DNA of 12,992 nt from Lachnospiraceae bacterium UBA1760 (GCA_002314775.1 DCHE01000017.1:1-12992), one strand, 5' to 3'. Shown: positions 1-7,830, counted from the first letter of the stretch. Notes: generated by a model not told the origin, from the sequence alone. Program-made: numbers and translations.

Positions 1-11
1 GACTTCGTCAT
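1..11 (-). CDS. 5' end of a gene leaving the window (partial)
   Basis: An ATG at 9-11 on the minus strand follows an excellent ribosome binding site (AGGAGG, seven bases before the ATG). Only the first codons, reading Met-Thr-Lys, are inside the window, so nothing can be said about function. A TATAAT box at 51-56 suggests it has its own promoter, separated from the surface protein gene by that gene's terminator. Confidence 0.6.
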
Positions 12-50
12 GATGGTTCCTCCTCGTATGTTCTTTGTAACATATTTCTT

Positions 51-56
51 ATTATA
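51..56 (-). promoter_or_regulatory. -10 box for the gene leaving the window
   Basis: Minus-strand TATAAT about 40 bases upstream of the ATG at 9-11. At 17 bases spacing the -35 hexamer would be TGGCAA, a poor match, so the promoter rests mainly on the perfect -10 and its place just after a terminator. Confidence 0.4.
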
Positions 57-80
57 CTATTCAATTTTATTTTTTGCCAC

Positions 81-111
81 AAAAAAAGGAAAGCCACGAT
101 GGGCTTTCCTT
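81..111 (-). terminator. Rho-independent terminator of the surface protein gene
   Basis: A perfect 10-bp stem (86-95 with 102-111, arms AAGGAAAGCC and GGCTTTCCTT on the plus strand) with a six-base loop. It is followed on the minus strand by a run of T (A-tract 81-87). It lies about 35 bases past the stop codon of the large surface protein. Confidence 0.9.
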
Positions 112-146
112 ATAAAACCTTCAGTATTTTCTCGACAGTTATTTAA

Positions 147-3100
147 TTACTGTCTCTTCTTTTTTCCAATTACCACAAGTGCCACGCCTGACATCATCAT
201 CATTGAGATAATAAGTAACAAATTAGCGTCATCACTAGTCCTTGGATCATCGGTAATAGCTGCTTCTGTTGTTACCTCAGTTGTTACCTCAGTTGTATCC
301 TCAGTCTCTGGTAACTTGATAATATATCCAGCTTCTGTAATATCACTGTTATACATATCGTGCTTAACTGCAATCGCCCTGATCTTAGTAGTAACTGAAT
401 CGCCTTCATTACCTGATACAGTAATTGGACCAGTATATTTCAAGCTGCTAGCAGTTGGCTCAGTTCCATCCAATGTGTAGTAGATTTCTGCCCCCTCTGT
501 TTCTGTTGCAAGAGTTATCTTCTGATTCTCTGTATATTCACCACTCTCTGGTGTAAATACAACTGGCGCAACCTTATCAGCCTTAAGCACCGTAATTTTA
601 ACTGTAATTGAGGTTGAAACACCATTTTTATCGATGGTATCAGGAACCATCACATCACCTGCATATACAAAGCTCTGTTCCTCTAATACTTCTGGATCAT
701 AGCTTCCCTGAGCGAATTTTTCCTTATCCCACTTAATATCACCAGTCTTTGTACCTGCCTCTGTTACATATTCAGCAGTACCAGGAATAACAATATCACT
801 AAGCTTTGTTCCATGTGGTACAGTGATTTCCTTTACTGTTCCAACACTAATAAGCTTTTCAGAAAGTGCCGAAGCCTTTACTGTAACAATAATCTTGCTT
901 GAGCTTACAAGCTCAGTTTTAATTACCTCACCCTTATCAGCTGTAACTTTTATGCCTGTAGAATCTCCAAGCATATCATCTAGAGCACTTAAAGGTACTT
1001 CAGATGGCGTCTCAACTATCTCTTCAAAAATATAATCCTCAGAAACAGCTTCAATGACTAAGTCAAATGTATAAGCGACACCATAATCTGCTACTGTAAC
1101 AGCCTTGCCATTACTCTTCCATTCGATATTATATTTCTTAGTATCCTCGTTTATATTGTATACCTTAGAAGTAATATTATTGCCATTAGATAAAATAGCC
1201 ACATCTACAGATGTATCAAGTTCGTTTTCAGCAATAGGTTCCTGAACATCTGTAATCTTTACTTCATCAATACATGAAGGAAGCTTAATCTTTGCCTCTC
1301 CTACTCCTTCTTCACTGTCGTACATTCCGCTCTTTACAGCAATTGCACGAACTTTAGTATTAATCAGCTCTCCATGAGTACCTGAGAGTACGAATTCACC
1401 AGTATAAACTGCACTGCCTCTGTTAGGAGCTGAACCATCTGTTGTATAATAAATAGTTGCTCCCTCTGTTTCAGAGCTGATTGAAAGTTTTATATCTGAA
1501 ACATAATAACCATTTCCTGTTGCAGTAAGTGTACCATCTGTAACAGAAACAACCGGTGTCTTAACCTTATCAGCCTCGCCAACCTCGATATCACAGTAGC
1601 CTACTTCCTCAAAGCCATTTAAATCATAATCATCAGGAATATCATAAGTTCCACTGATAGTAAATGTCTGCACATTTAATACTGATTCAACGTAGCTTCC
1701 AAGAATAAAATTGTCAAAATTCCAGTTAATTGTTGTAGTTAATTCTTTTCCTGATTCAGTCTTGTAGGTTAATTCATCTGAAACATCACGCTTAATAGCT
1801 GAAAGTGCTGTACCATTGTCATATTCCTTAAATGTATCATAACTAATGCCAAGTATCTTCTCTTTTGCTGTCGTAAATTGGGCTGTAATCACAGCCTCTG
1901 TATCAGATACTTTTTCAATACTAGCTGTACCTTCATCACAATTTGAAACTGAACACTCTGATATATCATCTGCGAATACATATCCGTCTGCTGTAATACT
2001 AACTTCAGCTGTCATAGTATAAGTAGTATTGTAATCAGGTTTCGTTACAACAGCTCCATCAGCATCCTTAAATACTACTGTAATATCTGTAGTAGCAAGT
2101 GCTGCTGACGCATTACTATCATATTCATCAACGAGTCCGATAACGCCTGCTGTATCAAATGCATTGTCACCACCAGCTGGCTTAGTGATTCCAGTAATAT
2201 TGGCCTCAACTACATTAATATCTTCATTTACATTGTAAACATAAGCTTCAACACTACTTCTGTCATACATTCTCGCTTTTGCATAAGTGAAAATCTTTGT
2301 TGTCTGGTTTACACCATGTACTGAGTTAGCACTTACCTCAATACCCTTATCTGAATCATATTCCTGCCATACAGAACTGCTTACTGCTTCAGCAGTAGCT
2401 GTTGCATCATCTGAAACATAATAATAGATACCTGCATTAGCTGTTTCAGACTCAAGATACACAGTACAGCTGCTTCCTAATGTTGAACCAGCAGCTGGTG
2501 ATTCAGTGGTTGGTTTTGGTGCATCTGTCTTTGCTGCTATAAGATGTGCCTTTGACTTATCAAATGAACCATTTGTATCTGTTTCATTTTTTACAAGTGC
2601 ATCATAGGCAGTCCAGAAATCCACATCATTCGTTAATGAAGAAGCTGTCTTAACTGCGCTAGAACCTTCACCATAATAAAGGTCATAATAGTAATTATTT
2701 GAAACATTTAAGTATGAACCCCATTCGCCTGCAGCAAATGCTCTGTACGCTGACGCTACGAATGTATTTGACACACCCTGGACATTGTCATTTTCAGCCT
2801 TGTAATCAATAGTATACTCCTTAGGTGTCTTGCCATGATCAAGAACTGGTACATAAACACCACCATCTACTGTCTTAGCACTCATCCAGTTGCTAATACT
2901 AAGCTTGTCTGATGAACCACTTGCTATTGATTTTGAAGGTGAACATCCGCCACTGCCGAGTGCCCATAAACTCCATCCAGATAATTCATAATGATAGCTG
3001 TCATAATCAGCTGGAAAAGCTGAACCATACGCCGCATCAAGCTCATCGCTTGTAAGTCCGTCTCCATAATTAACATACTTGGCATTCAATTCATTATATC

Positions 3101-3848
3101 TGCTTGAATAATAACCTCTGCTATATTTTGAAATATCATCAATAAGTGTATAACCATAATAATTAATAAGTTCAATCGACAGTATAGTCTCTCCATCATC
3201 TATAATTCCCTTAATTTCACTCATTATATCTGAAGATGATGAAACATTTTCTTTGCACAAATAAAATGTATTACCATAAGAATCTTTAACCCTTATTTTA
3301 AGTAACCAGTATTTATTCGTTGTATTCAGGCTGTAGCTTTCATAATTATCAATGTTGATTGAAAAATCTGCTACATCCCCTGGCTGTGTACCATCACAGT
3401 TCTTTACATCGATATCAAAATCTATCGGCTCAACAACTGCAAGAAGAAGTGGTGGATATTTCACATCAACATACTTGTTCAAAGTATCTGGATCAATCTT
3501 GTCGGTACCTGAGAGTGTCGTTGAACCCTTGCTCGCATCAACGGTACATCCACTATCAACTGTACCCCAAAGCTTCCAGCCAGTAATCTCATATAATGGT
3601 CCAATTGATGCTGCATATCCAGGCCACTCCTCAAGATATGCCTCATAAATATCATTTACAGTCATTTCATCTGTAGCATAATCTACTGTTCCATACCATT
3701 TTGTTGATTTGGGATCACAGGCTGAGATCCAAAATTCATTTAGATTGTCTGCTCCCCTTACTACCATTGACGGACACAAGCTTACTATCATGAGCATTGA
3801 TAAAAGTATCGCTGTCAATCCCTTAAATCTTCTACTTAATCTTTTCAT
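147..3848 (-). CDS. Large modular cell-surface protein with sortase-type C-terminus
   Basis: A secreted, wall-anchored protein of 1233 residues. Residues 1-33 form a signal peptide (basic KRLSRR, then a hydrophobic stretch). Two N-terminal units look duplicated (about 60-140 and 265-340; both hold a GW-LW core followed by a Gly/Cys motif). Three chitobiase/HEX C-terminal-like modules follow at about 445-540, 764-856 and 1094-1179; the last two carry IYYT-DGT/S-P and KIRAIAVK-like cores. Residues 549-856 and 862-1179 are tandem copies of one three-part unit (two Ig-like folds plus the HEX_C-like module). The tail has a Thr/Glu spacer (TTEVTTEV), the motif PRTSD at 1202-1206, a helix at about 1209-1228 and KKKRQ. 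This is the layout of a sortase substrate with a non-LPXTG motif. The start follows GGGAGGAAAG. It is probably an adhesin or carbohydrate-contact protein; the ligand is unknown and no catalytic domain was recognised. Confidence 0.85.
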   Translation of the reverse strand: MKRLSRRFKGLTAILLSMLMIVSLCPSMVVRGADNLNEFWISACDPKSTKWYGTVDYATDEMTVNDIYEAYLEEWPGYAASIGPLYEITGWKLWGTVDSGCTVDASKGSTTLSGTDKIDPDTLNKYVDVKYPPLLLAVVEPIDFDIDVKNCDGTQPGDVADFSINIDNYESYSLNTTNKYWLLKIRVKDSYGNTFYLCKENVSSSSDIMSEIKGIIDDGETILSIELINYYGYTLIDDISKYSRGYYSSRYNELNAKYVNYGDGLTSDELDAAYGSAFPADYDSYHYELSGWSLWALGSGGCSPSKSIASGSSDKLSISNWMSAKTVDGGVYVPVLDHGKTPKEYTIDYKAENDNVQGVSNTFVASAYRAFAAGEWGSYLNVSNNYYYDLYYGEGSSAVKTASSLTNDVDFWTAYDALVKNETDTNGSFDKSKAHLIAAKTDAPKPTTESPAAGSTLGSSCTVYLESETANAGIYYYVSDDATATAEAVSSSVWQEYDSDKGIEVSANSVHGVNQTTKIFTYAKARMYDRSSVEAYVYNVNEDINVVEANITGITKPAGGDNAFDTAGVIGLVDEYDSNASAALATTDITVVFKDADGAVVTKPDYNTTYTMTAEVSITADGYVFADDISECSVSNCDEGTASIEKVSDTEAVITAQFTTAKEKILGISYDTFKEYDNGTALSAIKRDVSDELTYKTESGKELTTTINWNFDNFILGSYVESVLNVQTFTISGTYDIPDDYDLNGFEEVGYCDIEVGEADKVKTPVVSVTDGTLTATGNGYYVSDIKLSISSETEGATIYYTTDGSAPNRGSAVYTGEFVLSGTHGELINTKVRAIAVKSGMYDSEEGVGEAKIKLPSCIDEVKITDVQEPIAENELDTSVDVAILSNGNNITSKVYNINEDTKKYNIEWKSNGKAVTVADYGVAYTFDLVIEAVSEDYIFEEIVETPSEVPLSALDDMLGDSTGIKVTADKGEVIKTELVSSSKIIVTVKASALSEKLISVGTVKEITVPHGTKLSDIVIPGTAEYVTEAGTKTGDIKWDKEKFAQGSYDPEVLEEQSFVYAGDVMVPDTIDKNGVSTSITVKITVLKADKVAPVVFTPESGEYTENQKITLATETEGAEIYYTLDGTEPTASSLKYTGPITVSGNEGDSVTTKIRAIAVKHDMYNSDITEAGYIIKLPETEDTTEVTTEVTTEAAITDDPRTSDDANLLLIISMMMMSGVALVVIGKKKRQ

Positions 3849-3937
3849 CTTTCCTCCCTAAAAATAATAACCTTTACAACAAGAAACAGCTCGCAAAAAT
3901 CTTGCAGCCCTTCTATTTTATACTATAGTTTTCTAAT

Positions 3938-3964
3938 ATTATAGCATATCATACATTATGTTAA
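3938..3964 (-). promoter_or_regulatory. Promoter of the surface protein gene (extended -10)
   Basis: Minus-strand TGCTATAAT (TATAAT at 3938-3943 with the TG of an extended -10). The best -35 is TTAACA at 3959-3964 with only 15 bases between; TTGAAA lies farther away at 22. The leader would be about 85 bases. Confidence 0.55.
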
Positions 3965-3988
3965 TTTTCAAACAAAAATATCAAAAAA

Positions 3989-5338
3989 TCAACCATTTAC
4001 AATACTAAAATCCGTCTGCGTTCCTAAAAGTCCAATAAGCGCCATAATACTTGCGGCCTGCGCTCTGTAAGTAAAAAACTCGTGAAGGTATGAATGATTA
4101 TTTAAAACCAGATACCTTATATATGGAATACTCATAATAATAAAAAGTATTATCACGATACTTTTATTTTTATCTGATTTTTCTTTTCTGAAAAGATAAT
4201 ATACAGAAAAAAGAACTAAAGCTGAAACAATAAGTCCTGCTGCAATATTTCCAAAGCTTACTCTATCTTTTCCTCCAAATAAAGTTGAAATATTTGCAAA
4301 TACTGCAAAAAAGATCTGCTTTACAGGTGACATATCGCCTTCTTCTGCAAGTCCATTTACTCTCTCAGATACCGAAGACATCGCTTCATAGAATTTGTTA
4401 GTACCAGTAATTAATGACGCTGCTGACCACTTTGCAATAAATGCTGCTGCATAAGAAAGTGCCCATGCGAGAAGTGCCTTCATCATAAATACAGCATTTT
4501 CTTTCACTTCCTTAATTTCACCTTTTTTCTCCCTTATGAGAAAAACTGTTGCAAGTGGTACAAGAATTGTAAGTGTCTCTGCTGTCAGGAAGTCAAAAAA
4601 TGCTACAAGAGTTCCTGAAATAACCGACAGAATTATTAATACCTTATTACCCTTTTCTTCAAAAATAATGAAAAGCAGTGTAATAATCATGGCGATGATA
4701 ACCGCCGCCTGATACTCTATAGCATTTGATATGTCCCATATTCTTGTACACACCCAGCCTGCTGCAAATGCAATAGCAGCATTATACTGTTTTTTCATTA
4801 TAAGAAGTACAATACATATAACCATTAAAATTATTGCAACCACCATACCAATTCTTTTGATATGAGCAATATCGGTAATTAAAAGAAGCAGCCTCACAAA
4901 GATTACTGAACCATGCCAGTATCTCGTATAATCTGTATTCGGTTCCTCGCCATTTACCGCAAGATAAAGACCTACGTTCGTTCCATATTCAGTGCCATCG
5001 TACTCACCATTATGATATTTGGTATCAATAGATGAATAAACCGGATTATCTTCATCCATATTCCAAAGCACATTAAGAAGAATTGTATCCGCATAATTAT
5101 CCTTCACTGTGTAATACTTTCCATTTTCGGCGAACTCAAATGCATCACAGTTTTTATAATTATTTGCCGATTCGACCATATTGTCCTTTATCTTACTCCT
5201 TGGAATCAATGTGGTTACAATAAGAAAAACAGCGAGCAGAGAAAGTGTAACAATAAATGAAATTACGCAAAGCAGTATTTCTTTTCCGTCTATACTAATA
5301 TTATTTTTTTTATTAATATTATGCTTATCTTTATGCAT
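3989..5338 (-). CDS. Polytopic membrane protein, unknown function (GT-C-like layout)
   Basis: A 449-residue integral membrane protein. Helix 1 (about 20-44) is followed by a roughly 95-residue polar loop, probably outside the cell, that ends in the motif RYWHG (139-143). About ten further hydrophobic segments follow (for example 162-181, 207-226, 232-268, 285-301, 366-384, 393-411). Near the end is NNHSYLHEFFTYR (413-425) before a last helix. A first helix, a big outer loop with a conserved aromatic/His motif and many helices resemble GT-C fold glycosyltransferases or polymer-assembly membrane proteins. I see no DXD or other diagnostic catalytic motif, so this is only a topology argument. The start is supported by GAGGAG nine bases upstream. 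It has its own promoter and a hairpin leader, and is followed by the separately promoted surface protein. Confidence 0.75.
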   Translation of the reverse strand: MHKDKHNINKKNNISIDGKEILLCVISFIVTLSLLAVFLIVTTLIPRSKIKDNMVESANNYKNCDAFEFAENGKYYTVKDNYADTILLNVLWNMDEDNPVYSSIDTKYHNGEYDGTEYGTNVGLYLAVNGEEPNTDYTRYWHGSVIFVRLLLLITDIAHIKRIGMVVAIILMVICIVLLIMKKQYNAAIAFAAGWVCTRIWDISNAIEYQAAVIIAMIITLLFIIFEEKGNKVLIILSVISGTLVAFFDFLTAETLTILVPLATVFLIREKKGEIKEVKENAVFMMKALLAWALSYAAAFIAKWSAASLITGTNKFYEAMSSVSERVNGLAEEGDMSPVKQIFFAVFANISTLFGGKDRVSFGNIAAGLIVSALVLFSVYYLFRKEKSDKNKSIVIILFIIMSIPYIRYLVLNNHSYLHEFFTYRAQAASIMALIGLLGTQTDFSIVNG

Positions 5339-5406
5339 TCCGCCTTACTCCTCATCACAGACAGTCTTATCCAGGCTTCCGCTTTCCAAAAATATCAACA
5401 CTTAAC

Positions 5407-5441
5407 GGATTTTTCTGCAACAGCCTATCGCAGAAAAACCC
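5407..5441 (-). promoter_or_regulatory. Stable hairpin in the leader of the membrane-protein gene
   Basis: TTTTTCTGC (5410-5418) pairs perfectly with GCAGAAAAA (5430-5438), and a further GG/CC pair lies beyond one mismatch; the loop is 11 bases. It lies between a good promoter (5456-5484) and the ATG at 5338, so it would be inside the 5' leader. No T-run follows on either strand, so it is not a plain terminator. Confidence 0.55.
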
Positions 5442-5455
5442 AGTGTCCACCAAGT

Positions 5456-5484
5456 ATTATACAAACTCTCTGTAGCTATATCAA
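5456..5484 (-). promoter_or_regulatory. Promoter TTGATA-17-TATAAT for the membrane-protein gene
   Basis: Minus-strand -35 TTGATA (5479-5484), a 17-base spacer and a perfect -10 TATAAT (5456-5461), starting just past the stop codon of rsgA. The expected start is near 5449, giving a leader of about 110 bases that carries the hairpin at 5407-5441. Confidence 0.75.
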
Positions 5485-5490
5485 TTAATT

Positions 5491-6537
5491 TTATAACCTT
5501 TTACCCTTGCATTGCTTTCTTGCCTTAGCAATTCTCTTCATCTTTGCAGCATGGTCGCTCTCTCCCTGGAGCCTTAGATACAAATTGTATCTCTCCTCAG
5601 ATAATTCTCCACCTTCGATTGCTCTCTTCACTGCACAGCCAGGCTCTGTATCATGCTTACAGTCACTAAATCTGCAGCCTAAGGCAAGCTCAGCTATATC
5701 CTCGAAGGTCTCATCAATTCCCTCAGAAACATCACACATACCAAGCTCCCTCATACCCGGAGTATCAATGAGAAATGCACCATTTTTGAGTTCAATAATC
5801 TGTCTGTTTGTGGTTGTGTGTCTTCCCTTTGAATCCTCCTCTCTGATGCCTGAGGTTTTCATTACATCAGAGCCTGCAAGCGCATTTACGAGGGTGGACT
5901 TTCCCACTCCAGAGGAGCCTAGAATCGCAATGGTTTTACCTGGCTCAACATATTCATCGAGCTCGTCAAGGCCTATTCCATAAAGTGCACTGATAGTGTG
6001 GACCCTCACCTTATCAGACAAATCCTCAATCTCCCTCACGTATCTTCCCGGGTTACTGCAGAGATCAACCTTTGTTAGAATCACGACGGGAATACCATTT
6101 CCCTCTAAAGTAATTGACACATACCTGGCAATTCGGTTGAAATTATAATTATCGTTCAGCGACGCAACTATAAAGACATAATCAAAGTTCGCCACCATAA
6201 CCTGCTCCTTCATGGTCTTTACAAACCCAATCGAATGTCCCGACTGATCAGGCCTTTTAAGAAGACTCTTTCTCTCACAAACCGAAGTTATTGTTGAATC
6301 TCCCACTGGATTATAGAGAAATGTCACGTAATCTCCCACCACTGGAAGCACCTTATCCTCGTTGTAAAAGCTGCCATTTAGTTTGCCACTTAGCTCCTCG
6401 GCCCCGTATTTTATAATAAATGTGTTCTTCTGTATCTCGCAGATTCTTCCCTTTTTATCATTTGTCTCAGGTACTGCTTCAGTTGATGGGTTGTCTGTAT
6501 TATTTTTATTGATTTTTGTATTATTATCTTTATTCAA
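5491..6537 (-). CDS. rsgA: Ribosome small subunit-dependent GTPase A
   Basis: RsgA (YjeQ/YloQ) is a circularly permuted GTPase that checks late 30S subunit assembly in the cytoplasm. The 348-residue product shows the family order. There is an OB-fold region (about 29-100), then G4 TKVD (155-158), G5 SAL (183-185) and G1 GSSGVGKST (207-215). The RHTTT switch (239-243), G3 DTPG (258-261) and the C-terminal zinc site Cys288, Cys293, His295, Cys301 follow. All key residues are present. The start is TTG with AGAGG eight bases upstream. No ATG occurs in frame before residue 109, so the TTG is needed. Residues 1-28 are an Asn/Lys/Thr-rich extension not typical of the family. No clear promoter was found; a lone TATAAT lies at 6585-6590, downstream of a 13-bp hairpin. 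Confidence 0.95.
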   Translation of the reverse strand: MNKDNNTKINKNNTDNPSTEAVPETNDKKGRICEIQKNTFIIKYGAEELSGKLNGSFYNEDKVLPVVGDYVTFLYNPVGDSTITSVCERKSLLKRPDQSGHSIGFVKTMKEQVMVANFDYVFIVASLNDNYNFNRIARYVSITLEGNGIPVVILTKVDLCSNPGRYVREIEDLSDKVRVHTISALYGIGLDELDEYVEPGKTIAILGSSGVGKSTLVNALAGSDVMKTSGIREEDSKGRHTTTNRQIIELKNGAFLIDTPGMRELGMCDVSEGIDETFEDIAELALGCRFSDCKHDTEPGCAVKRAIEGGELSEERYNLYLRLQGESDHAAKMKRIAKARKQCKGKRL

Positions 6538-6621
6538 TGTTCTGTCCTCTTAATTCTAAATTTTGATTTTTATTCGTTTTCATAATTATATGCAGGACCT
6601 CAAGTTGGCTCATTTTATACA

Positions 6622-6654
6622 ATCGAGTAGGAGGGGAAAAACCTCCTACTCGAT
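6622..6654. repeat. Perfect 13-bp hairpin upstream of rsgA
   Basis: ATCGAGTAGGAGG (6622-6634) is the exact inverse of 6642-6654, with a seven-base loop. The arms contain GGAGG/CCTCC. No T-run follows on either strand, so it is not an ordinary terminator. A smaller stem (ATCCC/GGGAT, three-base loop) lies directly beside it at about 6655-6667. Confidence 0.7.
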
Positions 6655-6670
6655 ATCCCATCGGGATCAC

Positions 6671-6701
6671 AAAAAGGCCGTGGCAAAATATACCACGGCC
6701 T
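6671..6701 (-). terminator. Rho-independent terminator
   Basis: AGGCCGTGG (6675-6683) pairs perfectly with CCACGGCCT (6693-6701), with a nine-base loop. Five T follow on the minus strand (A-tract 6671-6675). It would end transcription coming from the short ORF at 6794-6859 and from the membrane-protein gene upstream of it. Confidence 0.85.
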
Positions 6702-6793
6702 AAAATAAGCATTATAAATTAATCAGGTCAAAGCAGATACTCTGAAGATATCTTGTTATTATCTATACTAACAAGTGTCAGCTCAACCCTTTT

Positions 6794-6859
6794 TTAAAAG
6801 CATACCGAGGTAATTACTGCATATTCAGTTACAACAATGGTCTTATTTAATTCAAACAT
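6794..6859 (-). CDS. Very short ORF (21 codons), possibly interrupted
   Basis: The ATG at 6857-6859 has a textbook ribosome binding site (AAGGAGG, nine bases before it). The frame reads MFELNKTIVVTEYAV and on to a TAA at 6794-6796, in an A/T-rich run. Beyond that stop the same frame stays open for another 21 codons to a TGA at 6728-6730, beginning KRVELTLVSIDNNK. The whole may therefore be a 43-codon gene broken by one nonsense codon, or a genuine 21-residue peptide. A promoter candidate lies upstream and a strong terminator downstream, so it could be a small independent transcript. I do not recognise the peptide. Confidence 0.45.
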   Translation of the reverse strand: MFELNKTIVVTEYAVITSVCF

Positions 6860-6892
6860 CAACAATTACCTCCTTCTTTCTTTATTAGTAAT

Positions 6893-6921
6893 AAACTACC
6901 AAGTATTAACCGGATTGTCAA
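6893..6921 (-). promoter_or_regulatory. Promoter candidate for the short ORF
   Basis: A perfect minus-strand -35 TTGACA (6916-6921) begins just past the stop codon of the membrane-protein gene. At 17 bases spacing the -10 is TAGTTT (6893-6898), which matches the consensus at only three positions, so expression is uncertain. Confidence 0.35.
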
Positions 6922-6925
6922 GATA

Positions 6926-7582
6926 TCATTTAAAGCGATTATGCATATATGCAAGAACCCACGAAACCGCAACTGTAATCCCGTAAATTATCGCAACTAC
7001 AATAGGAATCAGATAGTATTTTCCACCAAATGTAAAGTTGTAAAAATCCTCCCACTGCTTAAGCACTACTAACATAACGAAGTAAATAATAGAATATACT
7101 ATCGTGGGAGCCATTCCTATAATTCTATCCACAAAGCTAAAGCTATATTCCTCTAAAAGTATTACAAGTGTTATAGTTGCAAGTAACGGATTCAGGAAAT
7201 GAAAGAAAAACATATCCTTCGAAAACATAATAAAGTAATTTCTTCCCGCCGCAACCTCCATCGGTGCAAGAAATGCTGTAGCAATAAGAAATGTCAAATC
7301 CAGGCAGGTTGTTCCCATAAGATAAGCATTCATCAGCCATCTTGGCATTTGCCTTCTACCATTCTTAATACCCTTGATGCTAAAAATGACCACCAGCAAT
7401 GCAATCACACCAGCCAGAATATTACTATCCATCGTATACGGCTTGAGATATCCAAGTCCAATAACGTAATTACCAAGCTGTCCATCTCCCGCTCCACATA
7501 TTATTCCCAGCAGTGCAACGATGGTAACATTTATGGCTATTATGCAGTTTATAATTATGGTTAAAATTGTTTTTTTACTCAT
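6926..7582 (-). CDS. Six-helix membrane protein, possibly Pr6Pr-like
   Basis: Starting at MSKKTILTI gives 218 residues with about six hydrophobic segments and the motif YTMDSNILAG, then LDLTFLIATAFLAP and FFHFLNPLLA. Motifs of the type F/YT-x-x-SN-L and H-x-x-NP, in a six-helix protein of this length, resemble the Pr6Pr/FAR-17a-like family of membrane proteins; no enzyme activity is known for bacterial members. The frame stays open 32 codons further upstream. That part lies antisense to the peptide gene at 7635-7727 and reads through its ribosome binding site, so I reject it as protein. No Shine-Dalgarno lies before the chosen ATG, as if DNA just upstream had been replaced. The last 15 codons are duplicated at 9437-9482. 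The gene may be weakly expressed. Confidence 0.6.
   Translation of the reverse strand: MSKKTILTIIINCIIAINVTIVALLGIICGAGDGQLGNYVIGLGYLKPYTMDSNILAGVIALLVVIFSIKGIKNGRRQMPRWLMNAYLMGTTCLDLTFLIATAFLAPMEVAAGRNYFIMFSKDMFFFHFLNPLLATITLVILLEEYSFSFVDRIIGMAPTIVYSIIYFVMLVVLKQWEDFYNFTFGGKYYLIPIVVAIIYGITVAVSWVLAYMHNRFK
6927..6972. repeat. 46-bp direct repeat, copy 1 (3' end of membrane-protein gene)
   Basis: These 46 bases are identical to 9437-9482 in the same orientation and the match stops sharply at both ends. They encode the C-terminus of the membrane protein and include a 12-bp palindrome, TGCATATATGCA (6942-6953). Confidence 0.95.
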
Positions 7583-7634
7583 CGGTGTAATTAATTCATC
7601 CTTTATGTAAATCATATATAGGAGGTTTGTGCTT

Positions 7635-7727
7635 ATGCTTACAACAGAGCTTTTTATAGCCATCATCAGCTTATGCATTACTTGCTTTGCTCTTGGTTAT
7701 GCTGCTGGCTCTAAGAGCAATAAATAA
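7635..7727 (+). CDS. Small hydrophobic peptide, type I toxin-like (copy A)
   Basis: A 30-residue peptide begins MLTTELFIAIISLCITCF. It is a single membrane helix (about residues 5-25) followed by a short polar tail, GSKSNK. AGGAGG lies nine bases before the ATG. It is homologous to the peptide at 12252-12353: over the first 25 codons, nine differences are synonymous third-position changes, so the plus strand is the coding strand. Unlike that copy it lacks the sense promoter and the leader that could mask the ribosome binding site; homology begins only near 7598. It also lacks the antisense promoter, since homology stops after GGCTAACC near 7798. It therefore looks like an orphan toxin gene, probably silent unless read from outside. 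Size, hydrophobicity and layout match type I toxins; I cannot place it in a named family. Confidence 0.65.
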   Translation: MLTTELFIAIISLCITCFALGYAAGSKSNK

Positions 7728-7748
7728 ACACAAAATGACCGCCCACAG
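7690..7748. repeat. 59-bp repeat shared with the broken copy at 11896-11954
   Basis: These 59 bases are identical to 11896-11954 in the same orientation. They cover the 3' end of the peptide gene, its stop codon and the left arm of the terminator. Beyond them the two loci are only roughly similar. Confidence 0.95.
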
Positions 7749-7771
7749 TCTGATAACTAGGCGGTCATTTT
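7732..7771. terminator. Bidirectional terminator of copy A
   Basis: AAAATGACCGCC (7732-7743) pairs perfectly over 12 bp with 7760-7771, with a 16-base loop. T residues end the stem in both directions. It sits between the plus-strand peptide gene and the minus-strand HipA-like gene and can serve both. Confidence 0.85.
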
Positions 7772-7830
7772 GACCAACAAATAATATCAGGCTAACCAGC
7801 TTCAAATTCACCAAGCTTCTTTTGAAGTTG

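Noticed and set aside
6530..6712. A 60-codon minus-strand frame upstream of rsgA
   Set aside because: It is made of the terminator and two other hairpins, and has no ribosome binding site.
6927..6972. The 46-bp repeat considered as a dif or phage attachment site
   Set aside because: It does not resemble XerC/XerD arms, and no integrase or tRNA gene is in the window; the 12-bp palindrome alone is not enough.
7583..7678. A 32-codon N-terminal extension of the six-helix membrane protein
   Set aside because: It reads antisense through the ribosome binding site and gene of the toxin-like peptide. Comparison with copy C shows synonymous changes in the plus-strand frame, so the minus-strand similarity is a shadow.
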